Assembly: GCF_011057645.1 (NCBI RefSeq)
Contig: NZ_JAALGE010000007.1
Span: 1 to 64,000, forward strand
Reading direction: 5' to 3'
DNA: 64,000 bases
DNA from: Marisediminicola senii
GTDB taxonomy: Bacteria; Actinomycetota; Actinomycetes; Actinomycetales; Microbacteriaceae
Shown here: piece by piece, positions 28,915 through 37,650 of the stretch
Layout: each line of letters begins with the position of its first letter
Numbering within the stretch: position 1 is the stretch's first letter
Made by a program: the position numbers and the translations under genes
The notes under the pieces: generated by a model
The model's input: only the letters and a program-made list of their open reading frames with translations
What the model was told of the DNA's origin: nothing
Databases searched by the model: none

Positions 28915-29928
28915 GTGTCGTCGTTCACTCTCGCTGACGTGCAGGGCGTCGTCGGCGGAGACAATCTCGTGCGCGCATCGGCTGTCGACGCGACCGCCAT
29001 GCTGCTCAGGGCGATCCTCCGCGACGTCGACGTGCCTGCCGCGACCCTCTCGATGTACTCGGGATCCGTCGAGGCGCGGTTCCGCATCGGCGCCGCGACC
29101 ACGGGCATGCTCGTGATGGGTGCGCCGTCGACCACCCCGGTCGACGTGGCCATCGTGCTCGATGAGGTGGCGTCCGCACCGGTCGCCGCGGTCACCGTGG
29201 TCAACGCCGACGATGACGCCGCCGCATCCACCGTCGCCGCCGCTGGCTCGAACGCCGTCTCGTACGGCCTCGACGACTCCGCGCAGCTGCAGGCCGTCGA
29301 CCTCGACGACACGATCACGGGGTCGTCGTTCACCCTGGTCGACTCGGGTGAGCGCCTGCCGGTGCGACTGCGCATCCTCGGCGAACGCCACGTGATGGCC
29401 ACCCTCGCCGCGCTGGCCGCCGCCCGCGCGCTCGGAGTTCCCCTCGCCAGTGCGATCGCCGCCGTCGAAACGGTGCCCGCGCTCGCGCCGTGGCACATGG
29501 AGCTGCTCTCCGCGCCCGGCGACGTGACCGTCATCAACGACGCGCACGACGCGAGCACCGACACCGTCGGCTCCGCGCTCAAGACGCTCGCCCAGATCGG
29601 CCGCGGCGGCCACCGCACCATCGCGGTGCTCGGCGAGATCGACGGGCTCGGCGAATTCATCGACGAGAACTACTACGCGCTCGGCAAGCTCGTGGTGCGC
29701 CTCAACATCGCGTCGCTCGTCGTCGTCGGCCAGAAGGCCCGCCACCTGCACAACGCCGCAGGCCTCGAGGGATCGTGGGACGGCGAATCGACGCTCGTCG
29801 ACACCGCCGCCGCCGCCGAGGCGGTGCTGCGCGACCAGCTGCGCGCCGGCGACGTGGTGCTCGTCAAGGCCTCCGCATCGGCGGGACTCCGCGACTTCGG
29901 CGACCGCCTGGCAGGGGTCACCCGATGA
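28915..29928 (+). CDS. degenerate MurF-like protein lacking the N-terminal domain and P-loop
   Basis: A 337-residue protein in the murF slot; active MurF is about 450-500. The start (FTLADVQGVVGG) and the C-terminal half (TVINDAHDAS at 205-214, TIAVLGEIDGLGE at 235-247, VVVGQKARHL and VLVKASASAGL at 315-325) align by eye with MurF. The roughly 90-residue UDP-binding N-domain is missing, and the GxTGSSGKT ATP loop is gone (the equivalent area reads VDATAMLLRAI, 24-34). The usual PWRME is PWHME (192-196), and the Tyr and Asn of DDxYNAN are His and Asp. Catalysis looks impossible. Yet the frame is intact, GTG follows the murE stop directly, and ATGA couples it to mraY. It may be a retained pseudoenzyme or early decay. 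Confidence 0.82.
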   Translation: MSSFTLADVQGVVGGDNLVRASAVDATAMLLRAILRDVDVPAATLSMYSGSVEARFRIGAATTGMLVMGAPSTTPVDVAIVLDEVASAPVAAVTVVNADDDAAASTVAAAGSNAVSYGLDDSAQLQAVDLDDTITGSSFTLVDSGERLPVRLRILGERHVMATLAALAAARALGVPLASAIAAVETVPALAPWHMELLSAPGDVTVINDAHDASTDTVGSALKTLAQIGRGGHRTIAVLGEIDGLGEFIDENYYALGKLVVRLNIASLVVVGQKARHLHNAAGLEGSWDGESTLVDTAAAAEAVLRDQLRAGDVVLVKASASAGLRDFGDRLAGVTR

Positions 29929-31031
29929 TCGCGCTGCTCGTCTCTGCCATCGTCTCGATGGTCTTCACCCTGCTGCTCACCCCGCTGTTCGCCCGTGCCT
30001 TCCGGCGGCTGAACCTCGGCCAGTTCGTGCGGGCAGACACCCCGACCACCCACGTCGTCAAGCGCGGCACCCCGTCGATGGGCGGCGTGGTGTTCATCAC
30101 CGCGTCGATCGTGGGGTACTTCGTCGGCCAGCTCGCCGGCCAGCAACGGCCATCGGGCGCTGGACTCCTCGTCATCCTCATGATGGTCGGCCTCGCCACC
30201 ATCGGATTCATCGACGACTTCCTCAAGGTGCGGCTCAAAAACAGCACCGGGCTCAGCGGCCCGTGGAAGATCGTCGGGTCGGTCATCGTCGGCACGATCT
30301 TCGCCCTGCTCGCGGTGAACTACGAAGACCCTCAGGGAATCACGCCCGCCTCGACCGCGGTGTCGTTCGTGCGCGACCTGCCGTTCGACTTCGTGGTGAT
30401 GTTCGGTGCGACCGTCGGCCTCATCGTGTTCGTGCTCTGGGTGGTGCTCATCACCACCAGCGTCTCGAACGCCGTCAACCTCACCGACGGGCTCGATGGC
30501 CTCGCCGCGGGGTCCGCCGTGCTGGCCATCGGCTCCTACGTCGTGATCGGGTTCTGGCAGTTCAACCAGTCCTGCGTCGAGCTCGCGAACCTCGCGATCG
30601 CCTCGCCCAATCTCTACAAGTGCTACGAGGTCTCCTACCCCCTCGACCTCGCGACCATCGCGGCCGCGATCGTCGGGTCGCTCATCGGGTTCCTGTGGTG
30701 GAACACCTCCCCGGCCTCGATCATGATGGGCGACACCGGTTCGTTCGGCATCGGCGGTGCCCTCGCGGCCCTCGCCATCCTGTCGCGCACCGAGCTGCTG
30801 CTCATCTTCATCGGCGGGCTGTTCCTCGTGATCACCTCGCAGGTCATCGTGCAGCGCATCTACTTCAAGGCCACCAAGGGACGCCGCATCTGGCGGGCGA
30901 GCCCGCTGCACCACCACTTCGAGATGAAGGGGTGGGCGGAGGTCACCATCGTGGTCAGGTTCTGGATCATCGCCGGCCTCTTCGTCTCGACCGGCGTGGG
31001 CCTGTTCTACATCGAATGGCTGTACCGGTGA
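29925..31031 (+). CDS. mraY: phospho-N-acetylmuramoyl-pentapeptide-transferase MraY
   Basis: A 368-residue polytopic membrane enzyme that makes lipid I from UDP-MurNAc-peptide and undecaprenyl phosphate. About ten hydrophobic helices are visible. Signature blocks are VKRGTPSMGGVVFI, IGFIDDFLKVR with the catalytic Asp pair, NAVNLTDGLDGLAAGS, MMGDTGSFGIGG and SPLHHHFEMKGW. ATG at 29925 overlaps the stop of the MurF-like gene (ATGA), and its own stop overlaps the murD GTG (GTGA), so it sits in a tightly coupled block. Confidence 0.97.
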   Translation: MIALLVSAIVSMVFTLLLTPLFARAFRRLNLGQFVRADTPTTHVVKRGTPSMGGVVFITASIVGYFVGQLAGQQRPSGAGLLVILMMVGLATIGFIDDFLKVRLKNSTGLSGPWKIVGSVIVGTIFALLAVNYEDPQGITPASTAVSFVRDLPFDFVVMFGATVGLIVFVLWVVLITTSVSNAVNLTDGLDGLAAGSAVLAIGSYVVIGFWQFNQSCVELANLAIASPNLYKCYEVSYPLDLATIAAAIVGSLIGFLWWNTSPASIMMGDTGSFGIGGALAALAILSRTELLLIFIGGLFLVITSQVIVQRIYFKATKGRRIWRASPLHHHFEMKGWAEVTIVVRFWIIAGLFVSTGVGLFYIEWLYR

Positions 31032-32548
31032 GGACGGCCGCCGACGTGCGGGAGCTCGCCAGTTGGCACGCCGACTGGTCGGGCCTCCGGGTCGCCGTGC
31101 TCGGCCTCGGGGTGACCGGGTTCTCCGTCGCCGACACCCTCGTCGAACTCGGCGCAGAGGTGCTCGTCATCGCGGGGAGGGCAGATCCCGACCGTGCCGA
31201 GCTGCTCGACGTCATCGGGGCACGCCTGGTCGTGACCGCACCCGACACCGACAGCACCCGCGAGCTCGAGCACTTCGACCCCGAGCTCGTCGTCGTGTCG
31301 CCGGGCTTCGCGCCGACGCATCCACTCGTCTCATGGTGCACCGGCCGGGGCGTTGCCGTGTGGGGAGACGTCGAGCTGGCCTGGCGCGTGCGCGACAAGG
31401 TCACCCCGGTGGCCGACTGGTTCACCGTGACGGGTACCAACGGCAAGACCACCACCGTGCAGCTGGCGGCCGCGATGATGCGCGCGGGTGGCAAGCGCGT
31501 GATCGCGTGCGGCAACGTCGGCATTCCGGTGCTCGACGCGATCCGCGACCCTGAGGGCTTCGACGCGCTCGTCGTCGAGCTGTCGAGCTTTCAGCTGCAC
31601 TATGCGGAGTCGATCTCGGCACACACCAGCGTGTGCCTGAACATCGCCGATGACCACCTCGACTGGCACGGGTCGGCCGATGCCTACCGCCAAGCCAAGG
31701 CCAGCATCTACCAGCGCACCAGGGTCGCCTGCCTGTACAACCGCGATGACCCGGCGACCATGACGATGGTCGAGGAGGCCGACGTGGTCGACGGATGCCG
31801 GGCGATCGGCTTCGGCCTCGGCATCCCAGGGCCCAGTGACTTCGGGCTCGTCGAAGACGTGCTCTGCGACCGCGCGTTCCTCGACCAGCGCCACACCAGC
31901 GCCATCGAGATCACCACCACCGACGTGCTCGACGCACGCGGCCTCGGTAGTCCGCACATGATCGCGAACGTGCTCGCCGCATCGGCGATCGCCCGCTCCG
32001 CCGGCGTCTCGCCGCAGCACGTTCGCGATGCCCTGCATCGCTTTACGCTCGACTCGCATCGCACCGAGACGGTGGCCGACCGGCACGGCACCCGGTGGGT
32101 CGACGACTCGAAGGCCACCAATCCGCATGCGGCCGAGGCATCCATCACGGCATTCGACCGCGTGGTCTGGGTCGTCGGGGGACTCCTCAAGGGAGCCGAC
32201 CTCGGGGCGCTGGTGGTCAGGGTCGCCCCCCGGTTGCGCGCGGCCGTCATCATCGGAAGCGACCGGCAGCAAGTCCTGGCGGCATTCGCGCGACACGCGC
32301 CAGAACTCCCGCTGTTCGAGGTCGACACGACCGACACTGAACTGGTGATGCCGACAGCCGTGAGGCTGTCGTCGGGCGTAGCCGGGCCAGGGGATGTGGT
32401 GCTGTTAGCGCCGGCGGCGGCGTCCATGGATCAATTCCGCGATTACGCAGACCGCGGTCGGCGGTTTCGCAATGCAGTGCACGAAATGTTGGGAGACGCG
32501 CCGGATGACGACCACTCCACACCGCCCCACTCGCCGCACCACGACTGA
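31028..32548 (+). CDS. murD: UDP-N-acetylmuramoyl-L-alanine--D-glutamate ligase
   Basis: A 506-residue Mur ligase adding D-Glu to UDP-MurNAc-L-Ala. The N-terminal Rossmann-like motif is VAVLGLGVTGFSVADTL, the P-loop is TGTNGKTTTVQLAAAM, and further motifs are ELSSFQLHY, NIADDHLDWHGS, VDDSKATNPHAAEA and LLAPAAASMDQF. All ligand and metal residues expected are there. GTG at 31028 overlaps the mraY stop; an ATG at 31016 in the same frame is possible but lies inside mraY. The last 44 bp overlap ftsW, and the C-terminal residues there (Asp, His, Pro-rich) are not conserved. Confidence 0.95.
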   Translation: MRTAADVRELASWHADWSGLRVAVLGLGVTGFSVADTLVELGAEVLVIAGRADPDRAELLDVIGARLVVTAPDTDSTRELEHFDPELVVVSPGFAPTHPLVSWCTGRGVAVWGDVELAWRVRDKVTPVADWFTVTGTNGKTTTVQLAAAMMRAGGKRVIACGNVGIPVLDAIRDPEGFDALVVELSSFQLHYAESISAHTSVCLNIADDHLDWHGSADAYRQAKASIYQRTRVACLYNRDDPATMTMVEEADVVDGCRAIGFGLGIPGPSDFGLVEDVLCDRAFLDQRHTSAIEITTTDVLDARGLGSPHMIANVLAASAIARSAGVSPQHVRDALHRFTLDSHRTETVADRHGTRWVDDSKATNPHAAEASITAFDRVVWVVGGLLKGADLGALVVRVAPRLRAAVIIGSDRQQVLAAFARHAPELPLFEVDTTDTELVMPTAVRLSSGVAGPGDVVLLAPAAASMDQFRDYADRGRRFRNAVHEMLGDAPDDDHSTPPHSPHHD

Positions 32549-33824
32549 CGGACCGCAGGTGGCGCCGACATCGACCGTCGCACCGTCGGGCACGGGTTCG
32601 GGTTCGGGTTCGGGTTCGGCGGCCATCATCGCCGTCAAGAAGCTCTTCGTCGCCGAGACCGGCAACTTCTACCTCCTGCTCGGCACGACCCTGTTCCTCG
32701 TGGTGTTCGGCCTGGTCATGGTGCTCTCGTCATCGTCGGTCACCTCCTACATGGAGTCGGACGACTTCTTCTCGGGGTTCGCCAGGCAGGGCCTGTTCGC
32801 GCTCCTCGGGGTGCCCATCATGCTCATCGCCTCGCGCATGCCCACCAGGTTCTGGCGCCGATGGGCAGGCACCGCAGTCGGCATCGGCGTCACGCTGCAG
32901 CTGCTCGTCGTGTTCACCGGCCTCGGCGTGAGCCGGGGAGGTAACCGAAACTGGCTCGACCTCGGCGGGCTCTCGGTGCAGCCGTCGGAGATCACCAAGG
33001 TCGCGCTCACCATCTGGCTGGCGCACATCCTCACCCTCAAGGCCGACCGCATCAACGACCTCCGGCAGCTCGCCATGCCGATCGTGCCCGTCGCGGGCGT
33101 CGCCATCGGCCTTGTGCTCTACGGTGGCGACCTCGGAACGGCCATCATCTTGCTGATGCTCGTGGGTGGGGCGCTGTTCTTCGCCGGGGTCCGCCTGAGG
33201 TTCCTGCTCATTCCGGTGGTACTCGCCGCCGTCAGCGTTCCCCTGCTCGCGCTCTCGAGCAACTCCCGCGGCGACCGCATCGACGTCTGGCTCGACGGCT
33301 GCAGCTCGGCGAGCGACTACGCGCAATTCTGCTGGCAGACCGTGCACGGCTGGTGGGCCCTCGCCTCCGGCGGCCTGTTCGGTGCCGGCCTCGGCAACTC
33401 CAAGGCCAAGTGGTCGTGGCTGCCAGAAGCAGACAACGACTTCATCTTCGCGATCATCGGCGAGGAGCTCGGCCTGCTCGGCGCGATCACCGTGCTCGTG
33501 CTCTTCATCGTGCTGGCCGTCACGTTCTCGCGCATCATCCGCTCCAACCCCGACCCGTTCGCGCGCATCACCACCAGCGCGGTCATGGTGTGGATCATCG
33601 GCCAGGCATTCATCAACATCGCCGTCGTGCTGGGCGTCCTGCCCGTGCTCGGTGTGCCCCTCCCGCTGATCTCCTCCGGCGGCTCCGCCCTCGTCACCAC
33701 CCTGTTCGGTATCGGCATCGTGCTGTCATTCGCACGCGAGCGCCCCGCCGTCGCTGGCGCACCCGGGATCGACGGCAGCCGCGGCACGGCGAACTGGGCC
33801 GGAACGCGCGGGTCGCGGGCATGA
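32505..33824 (+). CDS. ftsW: SEDS peptidoglycan glycosyltransferase FtsW
   Basis: A 439-residue polytopic protein of the SEDS family that polymerises lipid II at the septum with FtsI. About ten helices follow a cytoplasmic N-terminus of roughly 45 residues that contains a Gly-Ser repeat made by four GGTTCG units. Family signatures are GGNRNWLDLGGLSVQPSEI, PEADNDFIFAIIGEELGLLG and the C-terminal PLPLISSGGSALVTTL. ATG at 32505 has GGGAG upstream and lies within the murD 3' end. The stop overlaps murG (ATGA). Confidence 0.95.
   Translation: MTTTPHRPTRRTTTDGPQVAPTSTVAPSGTGSGSGSGSAAIIAVKKLFVAETGNFYLLLGTTLFLVVFGLVMVLSSSSVTSYMESDDFFSGFARQGLFALLGVPIMLIASRMPTRFWRRWAGTAVGIGVTLQLLVVFTGLGVSRGGNRNWLDLGGLSVQPSEITKVALTIWLAHILTLKADRINDLRQLAMPIVPVAGVAIGLVLYGGDLGTAIILLMLVGGALFFAGVRLRFLLIPVVLAAVSVPLLALSSNSRGDRIDVWLDGCSSASDYAQFCWQTVHGWWALASGGLFGAGLGNSKAKWSWLPEADNDFIFAIIGEELGLLGAITVLVLFIVLAVTFSRIIRSNPDPFARITTSAVMVWIIGQAFINIAVVLGVLPVLGVPLPLISSGGSALVTTLFGIGIVLSFARERPAVAGAPGIDGSRGTANWAGTRGSRA
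32595..32618 (+). repeat. (GGTTCG)x4 hexanucleotide repeat inside ftsW
   Basis: Four perfect copies of GGTTCG encode a Gly-Ser run in the cytoplasmic N-terminus of FtsW. Because the unit is 6 bp, copy-number change would alter linker length without shifting frame. Confidence 0.9.
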
Positions 33825-34900
33825 CCCGCTACCTGTTGGCCGGCGGGGGAACCGCCGGCCACGTGAACCCCCTGCTCGCGGTCGCCGACCGCCTCACCGA
33901 ACGCGACCCCGACGCCGCCGTATTCGTGCTCGGCACGGCAGAGGGCCTCGAGTCGCGTCTCGTACCCGAGCGCGGCTACCCCCTGCTCGTCGTACGCAAG
34001 CTGCCATTCCCGCGCCGGCCGTCGCTGTCGGCGCTGCGCTTCCCCGGCCGGTTCGCCGCGACCGTCGCGCGCATCCGCGCCCTCATCGTCGAGCACCGCA
34101 TCGACGTTCTCGTCGGGTTCGGCGGATACGTCTCCGCCCCCGCCTATCTCGCCGCCCGGCGCGAGAAGATCCCCATCGTGCTGCACGAGGCCAACGCCCG
34201 CCCCGGGATCGCCAACCGGTTCGGAAGCCTCATCGCCGACTCGGTCGGAGTCGCCTTCCGTGGCACCAGGCTGCGGCGGGCAAGGTTCGTCGGCATGCCG
34301 CTGCGGTCCGAGATCGAACAACTCGACCGACGGGGCGAGGCACCGGCCGCGCGCACCGAGTTCGGACTCGACGCCCGCAAGCCGACCCTCGTCGTCACCG
34401 GCGGATCCCTCGGGGCCGAGCACATCAACGCGGTGATGGCCGAGGCCGTCCACCTCATCCTCGGCGCCGGATGGCAGGTGCTGCACATCACGGGGGAGCG
34501 CACCTCGGTCTCCTTCCCGACCCTGCCCGGCTACCACGTGCTGCCGTACTGCAACCGGATGGACCTCGCCCTCGCGGTGGCCGACCTGGTGCTCGCCCGC
34601 GCGGGTTCGTCGACCGTCAGCGAGCTCTCGGCCCTCGCCATCCCTGCGGTCTACGTTCCGCTCGGCATCGGCAACGGCGAGCAGAAGCTCAACGCGCGCG
34701 ACGCCGTCGCGGCGAGGGCCGCCCACATCGTCGACAACGCCGACTTCACCCCCGACTGGATCGCCGACAAGCTCCTGCCCATCCTCGGCGACCGCGCGAG
34801 ACTCGCCGGCATGGCCGCGAGCGCATCGTCGACCGGGGTACGCAACGGCACCGACCGCATGGTCGCGCTCATCGACGACACCCTGGCGACCGCACCGTGA
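33821..34900 (+). CDS. murG: UDP-GlcNAc--lipid I N-acetylglucosaminyltransferase MurG
   Basis: A 359-residue GT-B enzyme on the inner membrane face that turns lipid I into lipid II. N-terminal glycine-rich loop LAGGGTAGHVNPLLAVA, GFGGYVSAPAYLAA, HEANARPGIANR, second glycine loop VTGGSLGAEHIN and LARAGSSTVSELSALAIPA. Length and motifs are normal. ATG at 33821 overlaps the ftsW stop (ATGA). Confidence 0.96.
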   Translation: MTRYLLAGGGTAGHVNPLLAVADRLTERDPDAAVFVLGTAEGLESRLVPERGYPLLVVRKLPFPRRPSLSALRFPGRFAATVARIRALIVEHRIDVLVGFGGYVSAPAYLAARREKIPIVLHEANARPGIANRFGSLIADSVGVAFRGTRLRRARFVGMPLRSEIEQLDRRGEAPAARTEFGLDARKPTLVVTGGSLGAEHINAVMAEAVHLILGAGWQVLHITGERTSVSFPTLPGYHVLPYCNRMDLALAVADLVLARAGSSTVSELSALAIPAVYVPLGIGNGEQKLNARDAVAARAAHIVDNADFTPDWIADKLLPILGDRARLAGMAASASSTGVRNGTDRMVALIDDTLATAP

Positions 34901-34933
34901 CGAAGACACCGCGACGGGGGCGATAGCGTAGCG

Positions 34934-36391
34934 ATGGTGATCAAGTCCGACTTCTCCCAGACCATGCCCGACCAGCCGGGGAGGGTGCACTTCGTCGGAA
35001 TCGGCGGTGCAGGCATGAGCGGCATCGCCCGGCTCTTCGCCGCGGCCGGTTTCGCCGTCAGCGGCTCCGACATCCGCGCGACCGAGACGGTCGAGGCCCT
35101 GCGTGCCTCCGGTGTACCCATCGCGATCGGCCACGACGCTGGCAACATCGCCGACGCAGACACCCTCGTCGTGACGGGCGCGATCGCCGAGAACAACCCC
35201 GAGTACCTCGAGGCGAAGCGCCGCGGCCTCCCCGTGGTTCACCGCGCCAGGGCCCTCGCCTGGCTCACCCGTAACGACCGTGTCGTCGCCGTCGCCGGGG
35301 CACACGGCAAGACCACGTCGTCGGCCATGGTCATCGAGGCGCTACTGGCCCTCGGTGCCGACCCGAGCTTCGTCAACGGCGGCGTCATCCGGTCGCTCGG
35401 CGTCAGCGCCGAGTCGGGTGCAGACGACCTGTTCGTGGTCGAGGCAGACGAGTCGGATGGCTCCTTCCAGCTGTACACCACGACCGTGGCGCTCATCACG
35501 AACGTCGACCCCGACCACCTCGACCATTACGGATCGGCCGAGGCCTTCGACGACGCCTTCGTCTCCTTTGCCCGCGCCGCCTCCGGATTCGTCGTCATCT
35601 CGAGCGACGACCCCGGCGCCGTGCGCATCACCCCGCGCCTCGACGGCCAGGCCGTCGTCGCCTTCGGCGAGGCCGCGAACGCCGACGTGCGCGTGCACTC
35701 CATCACGACGGCGGCCGGCGTGTCCTTCACCATCGCCTACCGCGGCCAGGACTACCCGGTCACCCTGCGCGTGCCAGGGCTGCACAACGCTCTCAACGCG
35801 GCGGGCGCCTTCGCCGTACTCACCGGGCTCGGCTACGAGCCCCGAGCCGCGCTCGACGCGGTCGCGACCTTCGGCGGCACCGAGCGACGCTTCGAGTTCC
35901 GCGGCGAGGCACGCGGCGTCAGCGTCTACGACGACTTCGCGCACCACCCGACCGAGGTGCGCGCGGCATTGACCGCCGCCAGGGGCGCAGCCGCCGACGG
36001 CCGCCTCATCGTGCTCTTCCAGCCCCACCTGTACAGCCGCACCCGCATGCTCGCCGACGACTTCGCTGCCGTGTTCCGCGACCTCGCCGAGTACACCGTC
36101 GTGGTGCCCATCTACGGCGCGCGGCAGGATCCGGAGCCGGGAGTCACCGGGGAGCTCATCTCGTCGCGCTTCCACGACGCCACCCGCGGCACATACATCG
36201 AGGGCTGGGACGACGCGGTCGCCCACGTCGCCTCCATCGCCCGAACCGGCGATATCGTCATCCCGATGGGCGGCGGCGACATCTACCTCGTGATTCCCCG
36301 GTTGCTCGAGGCGCTGGCGAACGGTTCCGGCGCAGCCGACCGAACCGCCGAGGGCGCACCCGCCGCCGACACCACCGACAGCGCCCAGTGA
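34934..36391 (+). CDS. murC: UDP-N-acetylmuramate--L-alanine ligase
   Basis: A 485-residue Mur ligase adding L-Ala, the first residue of the stem peptide. N-terminal [18 protein letters not shown]-loop [51 protein letters not shown] and [12 protein letters not shown] are all present. The last 20 residues are a low-complexity Ala/Asp/Thr tail. The ATG at 34934 is 33 bp after the murG stop with no strong ribosome-binding site. ftsQ follows after 13 bp. Confidence 0.96.
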   Translation: MVIKSDFSQTMPDQPGRVHFVGIGGAGMSGIARLFAAAGFAVSGSDIRATETVEALRASGVPIAIGHDAGNIADADTLVVTGAIAENNPEYLEAKRRGLPVVHRARALAWLTRNDRVVAVAGAHGKTTSSAMVIEALLALGADPSFVNGGVIRSLGVSAESGADDLFVVEADESDGSFQLYTTTVALITNVDPDHLDHYGSAEAFDDAFVSFARAASGFVVISSDDPGAVRITPRLDGQAVVAFGEAANADVRVHSITTAAGVSFTIAYRGQDYPVTLRVPGLHNALNAAGAFAVLTGLGYEPRAALDAVATFGGTERRFEFRGEARGVSVYDDFAHHPTEVRAALTAARGAAADGRLIVLFQPHLYSRTRMLADDFAAVFRDLAEYTVVVPIYGARQDPEPGVTGELISSRFHDATRGTYIEGWDDAVAHVASIARTGDIVIPMGGGDIYLVIPRLLEALANGSGAADRTAEGAPAADTTDSAQ

Positions 36392-36404
36392 CGGACGCCC
36401 CGCG

Positions 36405-37463
36405 ATGAAGCGCCCCGACGGGTTCGATCGGCCAGCGGAGAACGACGAGCCCCGCGGTGGCCGCCGTGGCCTGCCCTCCTTCGGCGACCTGCCCGGGCTG
36501 CCCTTCGGCCGAAAGCGCCGTGGATCCACCGCCGCAGAACCGGCTAGCGAGTCCGATCGAACGACCGGTTCGATGGATGCCGCCCGCCCCGGTTCCCCCG
36601 ACGGCGCGGGTTCCCCCGAGCGCCCGAGCACGCTGGCTCGCCCCAGCACGCTGCCCCGCGGCCCGGTCACCCCGGAGCCGACCCCGGAACGCGACGAGCG
36701 CGCAGCCCGCCGCGACGTCAGGCGCGCCGCCCGCCAGCACCGCCGCTTCGAGCGCGGCGAGGTGCGCCGGTTCACCCGTCGTTCCCGCCGACGCCGCATC
36801 GGGTGGTCCGTCGCCCTCGGCATGGTCGCGACCATGGCGATCCTCGTCGGCGTCGCCGTCTATTCGCCCCTGCTGGCGCTGCGCACCATCGAGATCGAGG
36901 GAACGTCCCGCATCGACGAAGTCGCGCTTTACGACGCCGTCGACGACCAGCTCGACACCCCGCTTGCCCTGATCGACTTCGACCAGCTCGAACGCGAGCT
37001 CGGTGCCTTCCCGTTGATCCGCAGCTACGTCACCGAGACCGTGCCGCCGAACACCCTGATCATCAACGTCGTCGAGCGGCAGCCCATCGGCAGCCTTCCC
37101 TCGGGGTCGGGATTCGCCATGGTCGATCCCGCGGGGATCGTCATCGAGCGGTCAGAGGAACGTATGCCAGGCGTGCCGCTCATCGAGATCGCGGGCCAGG
37201 ATGCCGGCAGTCCGGCATTCGAGGCCGCGGTCGAGGTGCTGCTCGCGCTCCCCGATTCGATCCTGACGCAACTAGACACCGTTACCGCGGCGACCCGGGA
37301 CGACGTGCGGCTCACCATGTCGACCGGGGGAGCGCAGATCGTCTGGGGTAGCGCAGACGACTCCGACTACAAGGCCCGCGTGCTGGCCGTCGCCCTGGCC
37401 CAGAACTACCCGAACGTCACGGAATACAACGTCTCGGCGCCCGGCCAGTTCACCTGGCAGTGA
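36405..37463 (+). CDS. ftsQ: divisome protein FtsQ/DivIB
   Basis: A 352-residue bitopic protein. A long, charged cytoplasmic N-terminus (about 1-130, Arg/Pro/Asp-rich) precedes one membrane helix (about 133-155), then the POTRA domain (LRTIEIEGTSRIDEVALYDA) and the FtsQ beta domain (LIRSYVTETVPPNTLIINVV, ERQPIG, GFAMVDPAGIVI). It links early and late divisome proteins. The cytoplasmic part is longer than in most bacteria but usual for actinobacteria. ATG at 36405. Confidence 0.9.
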   Translation: MKRPDGFDRPAENDEPRGGRRGLPSFGDLPGLPFGRKRRGSTAAEPASESDRTTGSMDAARPGSPDGAGSPERPSTLARPSTLPRGPVTPEPTPERDERAARRDVRRAARQHRRFERGEVRRFTRRSRRRRIGWSVALGMVATMAILVGVAVYSPLLALRTIEIEGTSRIDEVALYDAVDDQLDTPLALIDFDQLERELGAFPLIRSYVTETVPPNTLIINVVERQPIGSLPSGSGFAMVDPAGIVIERSEERMPGVPLIEIAGQDAGSPAFEAAVEVLLALPDSILTQLDTVTAATRDDVRLTMSTGGAQIVWGSADDSDYKARVLAVALAQNYPNVTEYNVSAPGQFTWQ

Positions 37464-37570
37464 CCCCGGCCGCTCGCCCGGTGGCGTGTCGCGCAGCTCG
37501 GCGAAGAAATTTCCGGCGTTTTCTCGCGACACGCGGCGCGCCTGGTCAAACACCCTCCCGCGGGCGTCGT

Positions 37571-37626
37571 AACCTCAAGGCAAGTAAATACATACCAAGT
37601 ATAACTTTAAGCCTCTAGTTGAGGTT
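37571..37626 (+). promoter_or_regulatory. ftsZ promoter region with CCTC/TTGAGG inverted repeats, candidate FtsR site
   Basis: Within the 187-bp ftsQ-ftsZ gap lies the most AT-rich patch of the window. CCTCTA-G-TTGAGG (37612-37624) is a near-perfect palindrome, and AACCTCAA (37571-37578) pairs exactly with TTGAGGTT (37619-37626). A -10-like TATAAC lies at 37600-37605 between the arms. MerR-type regulators bind such palindromes in promoter spacers; FtsR activates ftsZ in C. glutamicum. The assignment to FtsR is inference. Confidence 0.5.
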
Positions 37627-37650
37627 TAGGGTGACTAGCGGAGGCCGCAC

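Noticed and set aside
28915-29000. A sequencing frameshift hiding a normal MurF N-terminus
   Set aside because: Only about 70 bases separate the MurF-like start from the region matching the middle domain. The missing domain needs about 300 bases, so no frame change could restore it.
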